Shown: one piece after another, positions 1 through 11,850 of the stretch
Layout of the letters: every line of letters starts with the position of its first letter
Position numbering within the stretch: the first letter of the stretch is position 1
DNA from: Brachypterus glaber
Lineage: Eukaryota; Arthropoda; Insecta; Coleoptera; Kateretidae
Length of the DNA: 64,000 nucleotides
Direction: 5' to 3'
NCBI GenBank assembly: GCA_958510825.1
Contig: OY294044.1
Coordinates: 82,382,895 to 82,446,894 of the forward strand
Position numbers and translations under genes: made by a program
Notes under the pieces: model-generated
The model's input: only the letters and a program-made list of their open reading frames with translations
Told to the model about the DNA's origin: nothing
Databases searched by the model: none

Positions 1-857
1 AGAGATGGCACCAAATGCGCTCATTGTAACACTTGATATGGTATATTCTCCGTGTCTGAAATAGAACGCAATGACTAATACTTAAAACGTAATATGCTGC
101 TCTCGTATAAGGGATTCCCCTCAGACGGAGTTACGCGAACCGCACCCGAATTGGTATGGTTCTAACTTTTTAGCACACTTTCGCAAATGAGTCACTGCAG
201 TCTATTGCAGACACGGATAATAATAGTCATGTATATCAATGCATTCTATGTTTGAAAAGTGCTAGTTGGTTATCGTCGTATCGTCGTAGAAAAATAATTT
301 TACCATGTAATGTAATGTATAAATTCCGCGTATATTGTGTTACAAAAGAAACACACTGATATAGATATTAAGTGAAAATTACTCAGTGAAAATTAAGGCT
401 TGAAATATTAGGTTACAATGGGTATATAAGGTTTTAAAAATCAATAGTTTTGAATTTAATACCTGCTGTATTGTAATTTCTGCTAGGAAGGCAAAACGGA
501 TTGGTTTACATTCAGTTCTAGAAAGTGTTTATTTGTAAAAATTAAAAAATAAGCAAGAAATACAATTAAGTTTATATCCAGCAAACAATTGTCTCGTGGC
601 CAGCTGACGGCCGCAAGTCGGCATTCGATTAGGCCGGTTACGCGCCGATCGGGCAAAAAAAAGTGACATCGCCAACCCATTTTGCACGACCCTGGTTAAA
701 ATTACTAAATAAAAATTACATGAAATGATAACCTTTATCAATACTAAGGCAAGTGCAAAAATTCGTTACTGTGGTTTATAGGGTTCCAGGTATATTAAAT
801 AAAAACTACTTTTCATATGTATCCTTAGAAAGGGTCGTAGCTCCCTTGGGGCTCTTA
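1..857. other. Intergenic, no gene recognised
   Basis: AT-rich intergenic sequence. A slightly GC-richer patch at about 600-710 (GGCCAGCTGACGGCCGCAAG and following) stands out, but it has no coding pattern I recognise in either strand. I see no splice-bounded exon, RNA gene or clear repeat here. Confidence 0.5.
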
Positions 858-905
858 CAGTATACTGTAATACAGTATATTGTAATACAGTATACTGTAA
901 TACAG
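858..905. repeat. 15-bp tandem repeat, about 3 copies
   Basis: Three near-identical units of CAGTATACTGTAATA in direct tandem. The unit contains the palindrome CAGTATACTG. The tract abuts the left end of the transposon-like element at about 895 and may be part of its terminus. Confidence 0.75.
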
Positions 906-1765
906 CTTAACGTCCAACTGCAAAACTGCGTAACGTCTAACTGCAAAACCGCGTATCTACTGAAAGTAACAAAACTGAGATTTTGTACAAGTATAATCTA
1001 CTCATCAAATGGCATATATTGAGATACGTTTTGCAATAAATAATGAATTTAAAGGGCCTAAAATGATAAAATTAACTACCATATTTATTTGAAAACTGCG
1101 CAATTGCGTATCTAAAAGTTGACATCACTTTGACATAAGTATAACTTTTTAATTTTCTAAATTAAATTAAATGGAATAACTCAACAGTATAATGGACAAA
1201 TCTCAAATTTATAAAAAAAAACAGGAGTTAAAATTCTATATTACGCATAGAAATATTTGATAGCTACATCCAATTTGCCATAATTTTTATGGACCTTATC
1301 TAGGTTATTTAATAAGCTATTAAAATAATTATTATTATAATATATATTATATAAAATAAAAAATTTATGAAAAGGGTCGTTTAATATTTAGTTAAACTAT
1401 TATAATAATAATTAAGTAAATTAATCATGTAGGTAATTAACATTAAACATCTAAAATTTTGTAAAAAATAATTAACAGACCACGTAATTATATGTTTTTT
1501 TAAATGTATATTTGATTAAAATAGAGTAGCTATTTAAAAATTAGTATACTGAATATTGTATTAAACTGTCTAAAATATAATAATTATACAATTGGATATT
1601 TAAATATCCTGATGTATCCAACAATAGCTAAATTAATTAGTTTTTTTTTCTCCTGTAAAATTGTTTTTTTATACCTTACGCGGTTTTGCAGTTAGACGTT
1701 ACGCGGTTTTGCAGTTAGACGTTATGCGGTTTTGGAGTTGGACGTTAAGCGGTATTGTTGTATCA
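895..1765. mobile_element. Non-autonomous DNA transposon with subterminal repeats
   Basis: The left end (about 895-955) carries two copies of CTAACTGCAAAACCGCGTA-like units separated by AACGT. The right end (about 1677-1760) carries three copies of the reverse complement, ACGCGGTTTTGCAGTTAGAC. The outermost units pair as inverted repeats (left TTAACGTCCAACTGC, right GGAGTTGGACGTTAA). The roughly 0.7 kb interior is AT-rich without an open frame. Inverted clusters of a repeated 24-25 bp motif at both ends are typical of internally deleted cut-and-paste elements. I could not fix a target-site duplication or a superfamily. Confidence 0.6.
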
Positions 1766-3150
1766 TGGACAATTTCCTTTTTCCATCGCGGCAAAGAATT
1801 TTAATTCAAGTTTTAAAGGAAATCAGAGTATAGAAATATTTTATTATATAGGTAGTAGAATTAAATTATGTTCACGTGGGAAATTGAACACAATTGGACT
1901 TTTATATTTATTTTGAGAGAATAACTTTCTTTTTATCATTGCTCTTATAATTATGTTTCCTACTGCCGCGGAATTATTCTACCTTAAAAGTTTGAACTGT
2001 GACCAGATTATTATATTCTTCGCTACTTCTCGACTAGAAGACTATACAGGGTTATTCTTTTAAATGGTACACCCCCCGTAACTTTTGAACGTGATGAGCT
2101 ATAAACTTCACATTTTTACAAATCACACAACAAAAACTATAATATACAATATATTTTTTTTAAGTGTGGACTATATCTTAAATGGCAACCTAGGTCTTGT
2201 GATACGTCATTTTAAAAAGCTTAAAATTCTCTATTTAACCATGTTACTAATTATTTTTAATATATATTTTTTTAACCTTCCAGTGGTGGCGCTATGTTTT
2301 TTAGCGTTGGTAACAGTCAATAAAACGGTATATAATTATTATAATTTTTTAGAAAAAGAGTATTTAAAATTTTTAAAATCAGTTTGTCTGCTAACCATTT
2401 ATATAAATGTATATATTTAAGAGCAAATTTTTTCAAAATTAAAAGACGCTTAAAAACCCAATTCGCCCCTAAAACAATAAAGCGCTAGAAAAAAATATAC
2501 GCCCTTTTGCGTTAGTGATAAGCATTTTTTAATGTAGTGATCACAAATAATAACTTTATTATTATATCTAAAATATATATTGAAGTTCGAGTACGTAATA
2601 TGTACATATTATAATAAATTAGAAAAAACGTAAAAAAAAACGATCGATACGGACGATTGTTTTTATATTTGCCTAAATGGTTTAAACAATTTATGAAAAA
2701 AAATCAGGGGTTGGAAACAAAAGGTTAAAATTTGCATAAAAACAAGAAACTTTGAGAATGCCCGTCTATCTGCTGATCTCTCAGAATTTTTGAAAAAAAT
2801 ATATACTTTTGATCATATTTATGGTCCACACTTTATTCAGAGTCACATTTCTAAAATTTTGATGTTGGACGAGTCCAAGTTTTTAAACGAATAAACACAA
2901 TTTTTCTGAGCTACGAAAGTACTCTGGGCTTCTATGAGGTGTCATAGTAATAATACCAACCGTACTTTTCTAGTCCGTAATGCTACAAGAATATTTTATA
3001 CTTTTTTTGCGGTTTTTTTTCTTGTAGATGGATGTGGCGAGTTTTATTCTCCAGTGATCTGGAACCCGCGATGTCCGTTCTATTATTCTAGGACAATGAC
3101 AATTTTTTTTAAGTAAAATTTTCTATAATTATTTAGCCCGTATAATATAA
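1766..3150. other. Intergenic AT-rich with a dispersed repeat
   Basis: No gene seen. Position 2045 starts a dispersed repeat, TACAGGGTTATTCTTTTAAA, that recurs at 7921 with the same continuation (TGGTACAC, then CGTAACTTTTG). Both copies continue for a few hundred bases of AT-rich sequence. The short open frames here (for example at 2085 and 2934) are low-complexity and lie within repeats. Confidence 0.5.
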
Positions 3151-4492
3151 AACAAGCGGTGAAGATATGTAATGCTACGCATACCATTATATGCTGTTCA
3201 TAGTAAATGGTATACTGTATTTTCCCAAATACTTAAAATAAAAAAAATTAAGAAAAAAATATCTTTTTTTGAAAAACAAAAAAACGTCTGAAAAAGTTAA
3301 AAAAAAATAAAAAAAAAACATTCAGCATATATCAGTCTCAGTTTATCGAAATTTTCGTTAATTAAAGAAACCGGTTGTAACGCAGCGCTAGCAGGGCCGT
3401 ACCTATGGGGGGGAGCCTCCCCCGACCTATCTTGAAATCATAAAAGTTGCATATTTCATGGATTAAAAAAAAATAAAATAATAAATTTTTAATTTTGGGA
3501 AAAAAGTTTTAAATTTTATGGCTTAAAAATATAAAAGTTGGGATTTTTAAACCTTAGAATATTTTTTTTGCATATTTCATGGATTAAAAATATAAAAGTT
3601 GCATATTTTTTCATGGGATAAATATAATAAAATAATAGATTTTTAATTTTGGGAAAAAAGTGGTAAATTTCATGTATTAAAAATATAAAAGTTGGGATTT
3701 TCAAAAACTTGCATATTTCGTGGATTTAAAATATAAAACTTGCATATTTCATAGGTTAAAAATAATAAAATTATAAATTTTTAATCTTGTGAAAAAAGTT
3801 GTAAACTTCATTGACTTTTTTTTTTAGTCATGAACTTTTTTTTTTTGAGTTTTGAGAAATGGTGGGACTTTTTTTTTTAGTCATCAACTTAAAAAAAAAT
3901 TGTAGACATCCCACGCAGATTATTGAATAATTTTTTTATTGTTTAAAAGTTTGCATCCCTCTCTCGCAATCGGTGCTTTCACCCCAGACTTGCAGAATAG
4001 AAATGACAACTATTTATAATATAGTCCGTAATGCTGTGAACGCCTGGCTGTAAAACTTATTATTCACAGCGCAAGCGCTAGAATAGCATTACGGTTGTTT
4101 TAAATTTCCCAAAATCGCCAAAAAACGTCCTAGACAAAAAATTCTTGGATACAAATGTGTTTCATGTCGCGTCGCGTTTTTTTTTGTGGATAACTCAAGA
4201 ACGAATAATCCAATCGACTCGAAACTTCCAAACCAAGTTCTGTGAGGGGAAGATTCCTATTGTTTTTGAAAGTAATCCCTTCAAAAACAAACAAAATGGG
4301 GGGTTAAACTTGAATAAAAAATATATTATTTATTTTTTTTTCGAAATTTTTTAAATTTTTTAGTTTTCTGAAAAATGAAATTTCTTTGAAAAAAAAAAAA
4401 TTTTTTAAAAGTTTTTGGGAAAATGCAATTTACCATCCACTGTGAATAGTATACAATGGAATGCGTAGCATTACATATCTTCACGGCTTGTT
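3151..4492. mobile_element. 1.34-kb element with ~85-bp terminal inverted repeats
   Basis: The left end AACAAGCGGTGAAGATATGT, continuing through AATGCTACGCAT to TTTTCCCAAA, is matched in reverse complement by the right end (about 4400-4492, ending ATATCTTCACGGCTTGTT). The interior is T/A-rich and contains a local tandem repeat and a segment (4080-4300) with CGATAACTC-type repeat sequence. Other ends of the same family lie near 5250-5345, 19215-19300 and 45590-45650. No transposase frame is present, so it is a non-autonomous element. Confidence 0.65.
3430..3780. repeat. Degenerate AT-rich tandem repeat
   Basis: Repeated phrases GCATATTTCATGGATTAAAA and AATATAAAAGTTG recur about six times with variable spacing. 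The array is inside the 3151-4492 element. Confidence 0.55.
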
Positions 4493-5593
4493 ACTTAACA
4501 TGGTTTTTTTGAACTAGACCAATACTTTGCTTTCTATAAATCATAGTGTAAAAAATATTTAGGAAATTGTGCGTGTACAAGGTCAACTATTTGTTATTAA
4601 CAAATTGTTAATTTTAATTATTGAACGATATCTACTTGTCAATCATTAAGTTAATCTAAGGAAAATAACTAGGCTTTCCCAAACTTTAAAATGGAAAAGT
4701 AAACTCTGTCTGTCGGTCTATATGTCTGTCTGTCCGGGAAATTTGTGACCACGATAACTCGAAAACGCTTTAAGATAAAGACTTCAAATTTGGTACTTAA
4801 GTTGCTTTTTCAGTTCTAGGCTGCGATTGTATTTAGTAAAAATCGGGGTGGGGCATCTGTTTTTCAAAAAAAAAAAAAAATAAAAATTATTTTTTTTTTA
4901 ATTTTACAAAAAAAAAACATTTTTTTTATTTTTTTTTTATTTTTTTTTCCTTCAAAATTTTTTAGTTTTCCAAAAGAAACATTTTCCTTACAGGGGAAGT
5001 ATTATTTTGTTGGCAGCAGTTTTTTTTTTTTTGAATTCTACCTTTCATAGTTTGTGAAATAGAGAGTGAAGATAAAAAAGATTACACTTTTTCAAAATTT
5101 CATAATTTTGTTGGTACCGGTATTTTTACGTTTCCCAGAACATTACAATAACAAACAGACCTTAATTAGCTAATTAATTACCTAGTGGTTAATTAAAAGG
5201 GTTAATGTTGTAAAATTATCTTCAATTCATTGCAAAAGAAAACAACATTAACAAACAAGGTATGTAATGCTTCGCATTTCACAGTTTACTCTTTATATAG
5301 TATACTTGGTTTTTTCTTGAAAAATATGATTTCTTTGTCTTTTGTTATACCATAATAAAAAGTTGTGCTTCCCGATGCGCTTCCTTTATTTATTTATTTT
5401 TTAAAATAATTAACAATTGTCAAAGTAGTTTTCTGAAAAATGGAGGTTGTCTGAACTTTTTATTCGGTTAAATATTTTTAATAAAAATAATTGCAGCTTA
5501 CGTTTGAGATGCAAAATTTTGAAATTGTATAAGTAAGATGATGAAAAAAAGATTTGACTGCTTTAAACGCACTTTAAACGAAAACTGCATTTT
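4493..5593. repeat. Dispersed CGATAACT-family repeat and AT-rich spacer
   Basis: At about 4700-5110 there is a copy of the most abundant dispersed repeat of the window. It has a TCTGTCTGTCTGTCC-like block, then ACGATAACTCGAAAACGC, then a tract resembling TTCAAATTTGGTA, then poly-A/T. Further copies in either orientation lie near 9460, 10130, 18420, 18760, 23780, 29940, 39500, 40730, 62890 and 63840. A family end related to the 3151 element is at 5250-5345. No gene seen. Confidence 0.55.
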
Positions 5594-5935
5594 AGGAAAA
5601 AAATTATTTTATCCAATACATACAGATAATAAGACAATTACCAGCTTTATTTTAAATAGATAAACTCAATAATAACCCCCGCGTGGCTTTTACTTTATTG
5701 AGTGGATAACTATTTATTTTACCCACTTAACTGTCACTTCTCAAATTATTTTCTTGTAAATGTCATTAAAATTTTTAATAAAAATATGAATTCCTAAGCT
5801 ATTTATTGGATAAAATCTTGTATGGCACTCATAGGTAAACCGATATTGCCCTCTCGAAAATTAACCTGCTTGGCTGACGCCTCGCAGGTTAATTTTCTTA
5901 TGGGCAATATATTACTTTACCCACTAATACTATAA
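5594..5935 (-). mobile_element. Dispersed repeat, inverted copy of 25733-26041
   Basis: Over about 310 bases this is the near-exact reverse complement of 25733-26041. Shared blocks include TTTTATCCAATACATACAGA, GATAAACTCAATAATAACCC and the internal inverted motif around the hairpin AGTGGATAACT / TTATCCACTC. This copy has an extra GCTGACGCCTCGCAGGTTAA segment near 5873. A 66-base piece is also found at 40027-40092. No coding potential; probably a MITE or SINE-like element. Confidence 0.65.
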
Positions 5936-6037
5936 ATAACTATTTCCTACGACCTAGTTAGTAGTTAGTGCTGTCAGAAAATTAGTAAAAGTCAAAGACA
6001 TAACCTCAAATTGACAAACTAATTTTAGGTATTAGGT

Positions 6038-6198
6038 TGTTGGAAAGTAGTATATATACTGGTGCGTATACGCACCTCGACGCAAACCATTTCAGTGCAC
6101 ATCGATCGAGTGCGGAACAAAGCACTAACTATATTAATTTAATATATTTTCTGTAAGTTTAATATTAAACTAATTAAGTTTAGTTCTTTGTTCCGCCA
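6038..6198 (+). mobile_element. Possible solo LTR of a copia-type element
   Basis: A 161-bp block starts TGTTGGAAAG and ends TTCCGCCA. It contains a TATA-like TATATATA 10 bases in and an initiator-like TCAGT near 6092. It is followed at once by TGGTATCTTAG, which resembles a primer-binding site. There is no second LTR, no gag-pol and no visible 5-bp duplication, so this is only suggestive. It also contains an imperfect inverted repeat (GCGGAACAAAG / CTTTGTTCCGC), which would fit a MITE equally well. Confidence 0.25.
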
Positions 6199-6251
6199 TG
6201 GTATCTTAGTTCTAATTAAATAAATGTCAAAGTCAATCGACGTTAATGACA

Positions 6252-6412
6252 TTGAGTAGAGTTGTGTGTGAGTAGAGATATGTGTGAGTAGAGATGTGTT
6301 TGAGTAGAGACGTGTGTGAGTAGAGATGTTTGTGAGTAGAGATGGGTGTGAGTAGAGATGTGTGTGAGTAGAGATATGCGTGAGTAGAGATATGATGAGT
6401 AGAGATGTGTGT
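6252..6412. repeat. Minisatellite, ~16-bp unit GTGTGAGTAGAGATAT
   Basis: About ten direct copies of a 15-17 base unit (GTGTGAGTAGAGATGT and variants). The open frame on the minus strand through it is only a product of the repeat. Confidence 0.85.
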
Positions 6413-8858
6413 CACCCATATAAAATTATAAAAAAATACAAAAAAGTACCAAAAGCGACGGTTTTATTTTTTTTTTTGAGGTTATGAAGTTGTGTTATGT
6501 GAATGTTTTTAATACTTTTAAAGGGAAATGTATAACGAACATATCACTTTTCAAATCGTCGCAATTCGACCCATAGGAGCCGAGAAAATAAAAAAAAACT
6601 AAAACGGAAACACGAAAAAATTTTTTTTTCAAGTAAAAAAAAAGATGGCTTCTGTCCTGCACAGAATGGACAAAAATCGAGTTACAGACTCTTTTGGATG
6701 TCTGGAACAAATTAGAAAAAAAAACGCGCTATTACCAGATTTTTCCTTTTTCATATAAATTTCCGGTTATATGACTCCACTATAGTACCGATGTAATTGA
6801 TTCTCAGTCAGAAAGAAAGAAGTGCAATATTCTTTGGGAAGATGCATAAAAATAACTTATTTTCACCCTGTATATGTATATCCCAATTCGCCTACTATAA
6901 AGTAATAAAACAGTAAATAAACTGTATACGTATTATACGTATAATATACCTATGTGCAAATTTTAATTAAACATAAAATGTTATTTTACAAATCCGTTTG
7001 AGAAAATAATGCCATAAACAGCAAAATTATATCTGACTGCAGTCTAATTTTATCGTAAATTTTCCCATCTTTAATTAAAACAGACTATAAATAAATGCGC
7101 TATGAATTCATTAATAGCTTTTACGTCTAGACAAAGCCAGGAAAGCTTTGAATTACTTAAAAACGCTTTAAGCTAGTTTTATTTTGAGCTAGCTTTTTTA
7201 TATAAGCAAAGTTTCATATGATGCATGAAAAAATCAGCCAATAGTATCGAATTTAAAATTTGCCTATAGGCAAGTTATTGCCCTGTAAATTTCGAAACCT
7301 TGTAGCAAAAAAAATATTTTTAGTTTCTTGCACTAATTACCTCTGTACATGATGACTGCACTGAAAAAAAGGATCCTTTGCGGTAATGTCATATGAAATT
7401 AGGCCAAATGCTTCGCACTCATTTTCAGTTAGCAACTATTTGCAAATGCGTATCTGATTTAATTTGTTTGAATCAGTTTTTGAGAATTGAAAAGTGATTT
7501 TCAATTAGCATTTGCGAATTGATTCAGATTAAATATAAAATATTTTTAATGCGTTTTAATTCGCAAATGCGATTTCGAAAACGGAATCAAACAAATTCAA
7601 ACAGTTAGATTTTATTTTCAATCTGTTTAAATGCAAATTTTTTTATAGGGTAGGCTGATTTTTTTACATTGTGCAGTTGTGTTTTAGCAATATGAAATCT
7701 ATCGAATCGATGACTTTTTTTTTGATTTTATGTTCTGGCTATCCCCCAAATAGGGGGTTATTAGGGGGGTAGTCAAAATATGAAATCTCTATAGCCTTTA
7801 ATAAAGCGAGAGACTGGGAACACTGTTTGATTGGTCAGTTTTGTCTTGCATAATGCAAGTTTGCAAGATGAAATTCACCAATCAAATGCGTTGAAACATC
7901 CAAACCAAGCTGTAAAGATATACAGGGTTATTCTTTTAAATGGTACACTGCCCGTAACTTTTGGAAGGGGATAAGATATAAACTTGGAATATATCTGTCA
8001 CACAACAAAATACACCCAGTAAAAGCCCAGTAAAAAAGCTTTCCCATTTTTCACTTCCGTTCGTCAAATGGATTTTTTATTATCAGATTAATTTTTAGCA
8101 ACCTTAAAAACCCCAATTTGGTGTTGACGAATCTGAATCTGGTAATAAAAACTTTCTAACCCCACTCCCGGGAGGTTGGGGTGATTGTCTTTAAATGTTT
8201 ACAACATTTTCGTTCAAATTATACCAGTTTTTGAGGTTGCTTAAACTGAACTTTAGAATAAATTTTTTTTAAATCCACTCCCAAAGGGACAAGGGGTATT
8301 TTTCGTGAAAACTGGTATATTGGGGTTTTTGAGGTCGCTAAAACCGAATCTTTTACAGGCAGTGTATTTTTTGTGTGATAGGTAACCATTTAAGTGGGGT
8401 ATAAAATTAAAGATCGATTTCCCTAAAATTTTATGCTGTGATAATTGTCCACGTTTCGATCTGTTTTTTTAACTTTATCAGAGTAGTAAAAGTTTTTTAT
8501 TACATGGTTTTTCTCTAACATTTTCTTTGTATATTATCTATCGATTATATTCCTCAGGCTCATAGTTTATCAGGTGATATATTGATAATATATATTAATA
8601 ATTCACAATAAACCTAGCTTCACCGACTTCAAACAGACAATTAATTTGATAAATAGTGTTTCTTTATGGTCTTTAATAGCCCATTAACATTTAATACGCT
8701 TATTTTGTCATGTTGGTTGCCAGTTTACATACGCGGGCCATCTAATTTACAAACAAATGTGTAAACAACATTTCAAATCAAAAATACTGGCCATTAATCA
8801 ACAGAATCAATAGAAAACTGAATGAAACATGGTAAAAAATATATCAATAAGTACTCAC
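6413..8858. other. Intergenic with dispersed repeats
   Basis: No gene seen. Repeat pieces include 7740-7810 (CCAAATAGGGGG followed by ATGAAATCTCTATAGCC, related to 12160-12210), the second TACAGGGTTATTC copy at 7921-8400, and at 8080-8340 a repeat with ATTATCAGATT and CAACCTTAAAAACC related to 24720-24920 and 62520-62830. Confidence 0.5.
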
Positions 8859-8890
8859 CTTAAGTTAATGGGTACTAAAAAGAACAGCAT
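8859..8890 (-). CDS. Putative signal-peptide first exon
   Basis: On the minus strand an ATG at 8890 opens MLFFLVPINL plus two bases, followed by a strong splice donor (AAG then GTGAGT). The short hydrophobic start is what a secretory signal peptide looks like, and the upstream 200 bases look non-repetitive. Downstream (lower-coordinate) exons were not found, so the product is unknown. It could equally be chance. Confidence 0.22.
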
Positions 8891-10790
8891 ACAGAAAAAA
8901 CTACATTGTACACAAGTGTTTGTTGATTTTCCTTCAATTAAACTGTTAGCTAAGTTTCGCAATATAACGTCTCAGTGTATTTCCACATAACACCATTAAA
9001 CTGCGTTGTTTACAACAACGTTGTTGTTTTTATTGCTTTTTTTCACTCGTACTTTTACGTTGTAAATAACAGAGTAAGAGAGTGACCCTTGTTTCGTTCT
9101 ACGCTGACAATTGAAGCCGCGCTATTACCTTTTTAAAACTCTAGTTGGTTCTGAAACCAGTGAATGTCCAGGTAGGTGGAATAACGGGGTACTATAATGG
9201 TACCATGGTAGTGTGCACCGCGGAACTAAAGCTGTACCACGCTTTATTCTGTTTTTAATTCGCATGGAGAGCGTTTTACCACAAACTTTGCGTTCATTTC
9301 GAATAAGTTTTATGACTTTTTCGTAAAGAAGTATTATGATAGATTTTTTACTTTCTCATAAAGGAAAGTATTGTAATGGAAAAAAAATATTTTTTTTTGC
9401 TTAAATCACCTTATTATTTCCTGAAACGTCGAGAAAAATCAAAATAAGCATAAAAAAATTATGTCTGTCGGTCGGTCTGCCTGTCTGTCCACGATAACTT
9501 AAGAACGTTTTGAGCTAGCGACTTAAACGTTGGTATGCAGATGTATTTTTATATTACCTTGGACAAGTTCGTATTTGAGCAAAATCGGTTAGGGGGAAGG
9601 GGGGTTACATTTTTTTTTGGTCGTAATTTTTTTATTATTTACAATAGAAGAAAAGTTTAAAAACTACATAAAACGTTATTATCATATTTTCCAGTGGCCC
9701 CTCCCCTTACAACCAAAATGTAAAAAATTGTTTATATACGTAACTTTCTTATTATTCATAATAAAAGAAAAATTTTAAAACCACCTAAAAGGTAAAATAA
9801 AATTACACAGAAAATGTTATTATCATTTTTTTCTACGACTTCCCCCCAAAAAAAAGGTAATAAATTGTTTTTGGACATAACTTTTTTAGTATTCCTAATA
9901 GAAGAAACATTTAAAAACCACCTAAAAGGTAAAATAAAAATACACAAAAAATGTTATTATAATTTTTTTTTCATGACCCCTCCCCCTCTCTCCAAAATGT
10001 ACCAAAATGTAATAAATTGTTTCTGGACATAACTTATTTTATGAGAATGTATTCTCGCTCATTCGAGATGGCTGGTTTTTGCATAAACTATCATCATTCA
10101 GGATGATGAGCAAATGATTCATTCTAAAACGGTCTGTATCCACGATAACTTAAGAACTTTTTGAGCAAGAGGCTTGAAATTTGGTATGCAGGTGTATTTT
10201 TATATTATCATATCTTGGACAAGTTGGTATTTGAGCAAAATCGGTTGGGAGGTACAGGGTTAAAATTTTGTTTTGACCATAAATTTTTTATTATCCACAA
10301 TTTAAGAAATATTTTAAAACCACCTTAAAGGTAAATAGAAATTACACTAATTTTTTTTCATGACCCTATCCTATACCCCAAAATGTGAAAAATTGTTCCT
10401 GGACCTAACTTTTTTATTATTCACAATAGAAGAAAACATTCAAAACTACCTGAAAGGTCCAAAAAATACACACAAAAAATTGTAATTGTTTTCCATTACC
10501 CCTCCCCCAAAATGTAAAAAATACAGTCACAAAAATTATTAATTGTATTAATCAATGATTAATTTTATTTTTTATAAAAATTACTCTTGCTTATTCGAGA
10601 CGGCTGATTTAATATTTAATTAAATATTTACGTTATAATATTACCATATACCGCATGTTTTTTTATGGGTCTTATGGCTCAAATAAAACTAATGTTATGG
10701 TTAATTGAATATTAGTTATTTAGTGCTTCAAGTAGGGGAGAGCAGGAACATTATAATCTTAAAACGCTCTGTACATTTCGAAACATATTA
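8891..10790. repeat. Intergenic; cluster of CGATAACTT-family repeats
   Basis: 9440-10620 holds at least two direct copies of the dispersed repeat: a TCTGTCCACGATAACTTAAG-type block, then GGTATGCAG.TGTATTTTTAT, then a T-rich stretch with AAAACCACCTAAAAGGT. The AAACCACCTAAAAGGT sub-unit itself repeats 3-4 times (9775-9960, 10310, 10440). 8891-9440 shows no recognisable feature apart from the region upstream of the possible exon at 8890. Confidence 0.5.
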
Positions 10791-10952
10791 GGGAACGTTA
10801 AAGTATTACGTAACGCTCCTAGAGGGGTGGGGGTGGGGGTCAATTTGGAGTGTTACGCCCAAGTTAATGGTATAGGAAAATAGCATTACAGGGGGGGAGT
10901 CCAAAATGATCAAAATTTGCGTTACGTATTACTTGAACGTTACATTATCTGA
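10791..10952. mobile_element. MITE with TIR GGGAACGTTAAAGTATTACG
   Basis: The left end GGGAACGTTAAAGTATTACG then TAACGC pairs with the right end GCGTTACGTATTACTTGAAC then GTTAC. The interior has a G-rich run. Half-copies of the same terminus lie near 18917-18960 and at 61915-61955. Confidence 0.7.
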
Positions 10953-11440
10953 AAAAAATCAATTTTCGTTTCCTTGCACTAATTACCTTTGTGCATGATG
11001 AATGATAACATATACAAACTCCAATTAACTATTCCAATTGGTTTATAAGTTATGCTATATAGTCCAGTCAAATAATAAATGTAAATTGCAATAAATGTAC
11101 TCGGGCTGATATTGTAAAGGGTAGTAGAGAATGGTAACAGAACACTCCTGTTAGTTTTTTACCGGGTGATTTGGCTAAGGGGTGTCCACTATCTTGAATT
11201 TTAGGTGTGGGTTGCTTAATATGCATCTTACGATAAAAATTAATATAACCAATTTTGTTAAGGAGGAAATTTCCAACAATTTTTGTATAAATGATTTTTA
11301 ATATATTAAAAACAATCGAGTTAATTTAAAAATAGGCATGTTGGAGGTGAAATTGGTTTTTCCATTTTTCGGCCAAATTATTCATCGGACGATAATGGTT
11401 ATAAGCATGTTTAGTACAAATGGTCATGTCGATCAAAATA

Positions 11441-11653
11441 ATGAAAAGTGCCAGAGGCAAAGACCTGGCTGTATATAAACATTTAATATACAGGAAGGAA
11501 AAGACTGTTACAAATAAAAAAAATTAGAAGTGCGTAAATTACTACGTGCTTTGTTGCAAGGTGCGTTTGCAAACTTCGGACGGAAATGTTTTAAAGGAAA
11601 CTAGTCATGCCCACAACCCGGACCCAGCAGCTATATCATGTAGAACTGTTTGA
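11441..11653 (+). pseudogene. FLYWCH zinc-finger exon, decayed
   Basis: A 70-codon frame read from the ATG at 11441 shows the FLYWCH pattern. RGKDLAVYKHLIYRKEKT is the start of the domain, the aromatic position is a stop (TAG at 11525, one base from the expected TGG), then come the metal-ligand spacing KC..CC and the closing HAHNPD, preceded by TSDGNVLKETS. The frame ends in TGA at 11651. FLYWCH fingers occur in host chromatin proteins and, very often, fused to Mutator-like transposases. The single internal stop and the lack of any partner domain nearby point to a dead transposon or domain copy. It lies 65 bases from a cluster of GCGCGGTAA repeats, which may be the end of the same element. 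Confidence 0.6.
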
Positions 11654-11717
11654 TTGTTTTCTGCAAAATATTTTATTCTTTATATTTGATCTTTTTTTCT
11701 GCAAAAAAAAATTAATT

Positions 11718-11850
11718 ATGCGCGGTAATGTCCATGCGCGGTATTGACCCCCTCGCGGTAAATTTTGTCGCGATAATGGATTTCGCGGTAATCTCTATGG
11801 GCGGTTAAGTCCATGCGCGGTAACGGTGTCGTGGTAATAGACTGCCCTTC
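11718..11850 (+). repeat. Subterminal GCGCGGTAAT repeat cluster
   Basis: Seven to eight irregular copies of a 15-20 base unit, TGCGCGGTAATGTCCA and variants (TCGCGGTAAATT, GCGCGGTAACG). The same motif in reverse complement makes up the left half of the element at 40811-41311. Clustered short motifs at one end are characteristic of transposon subterminal regions. Confidence 0.6.
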
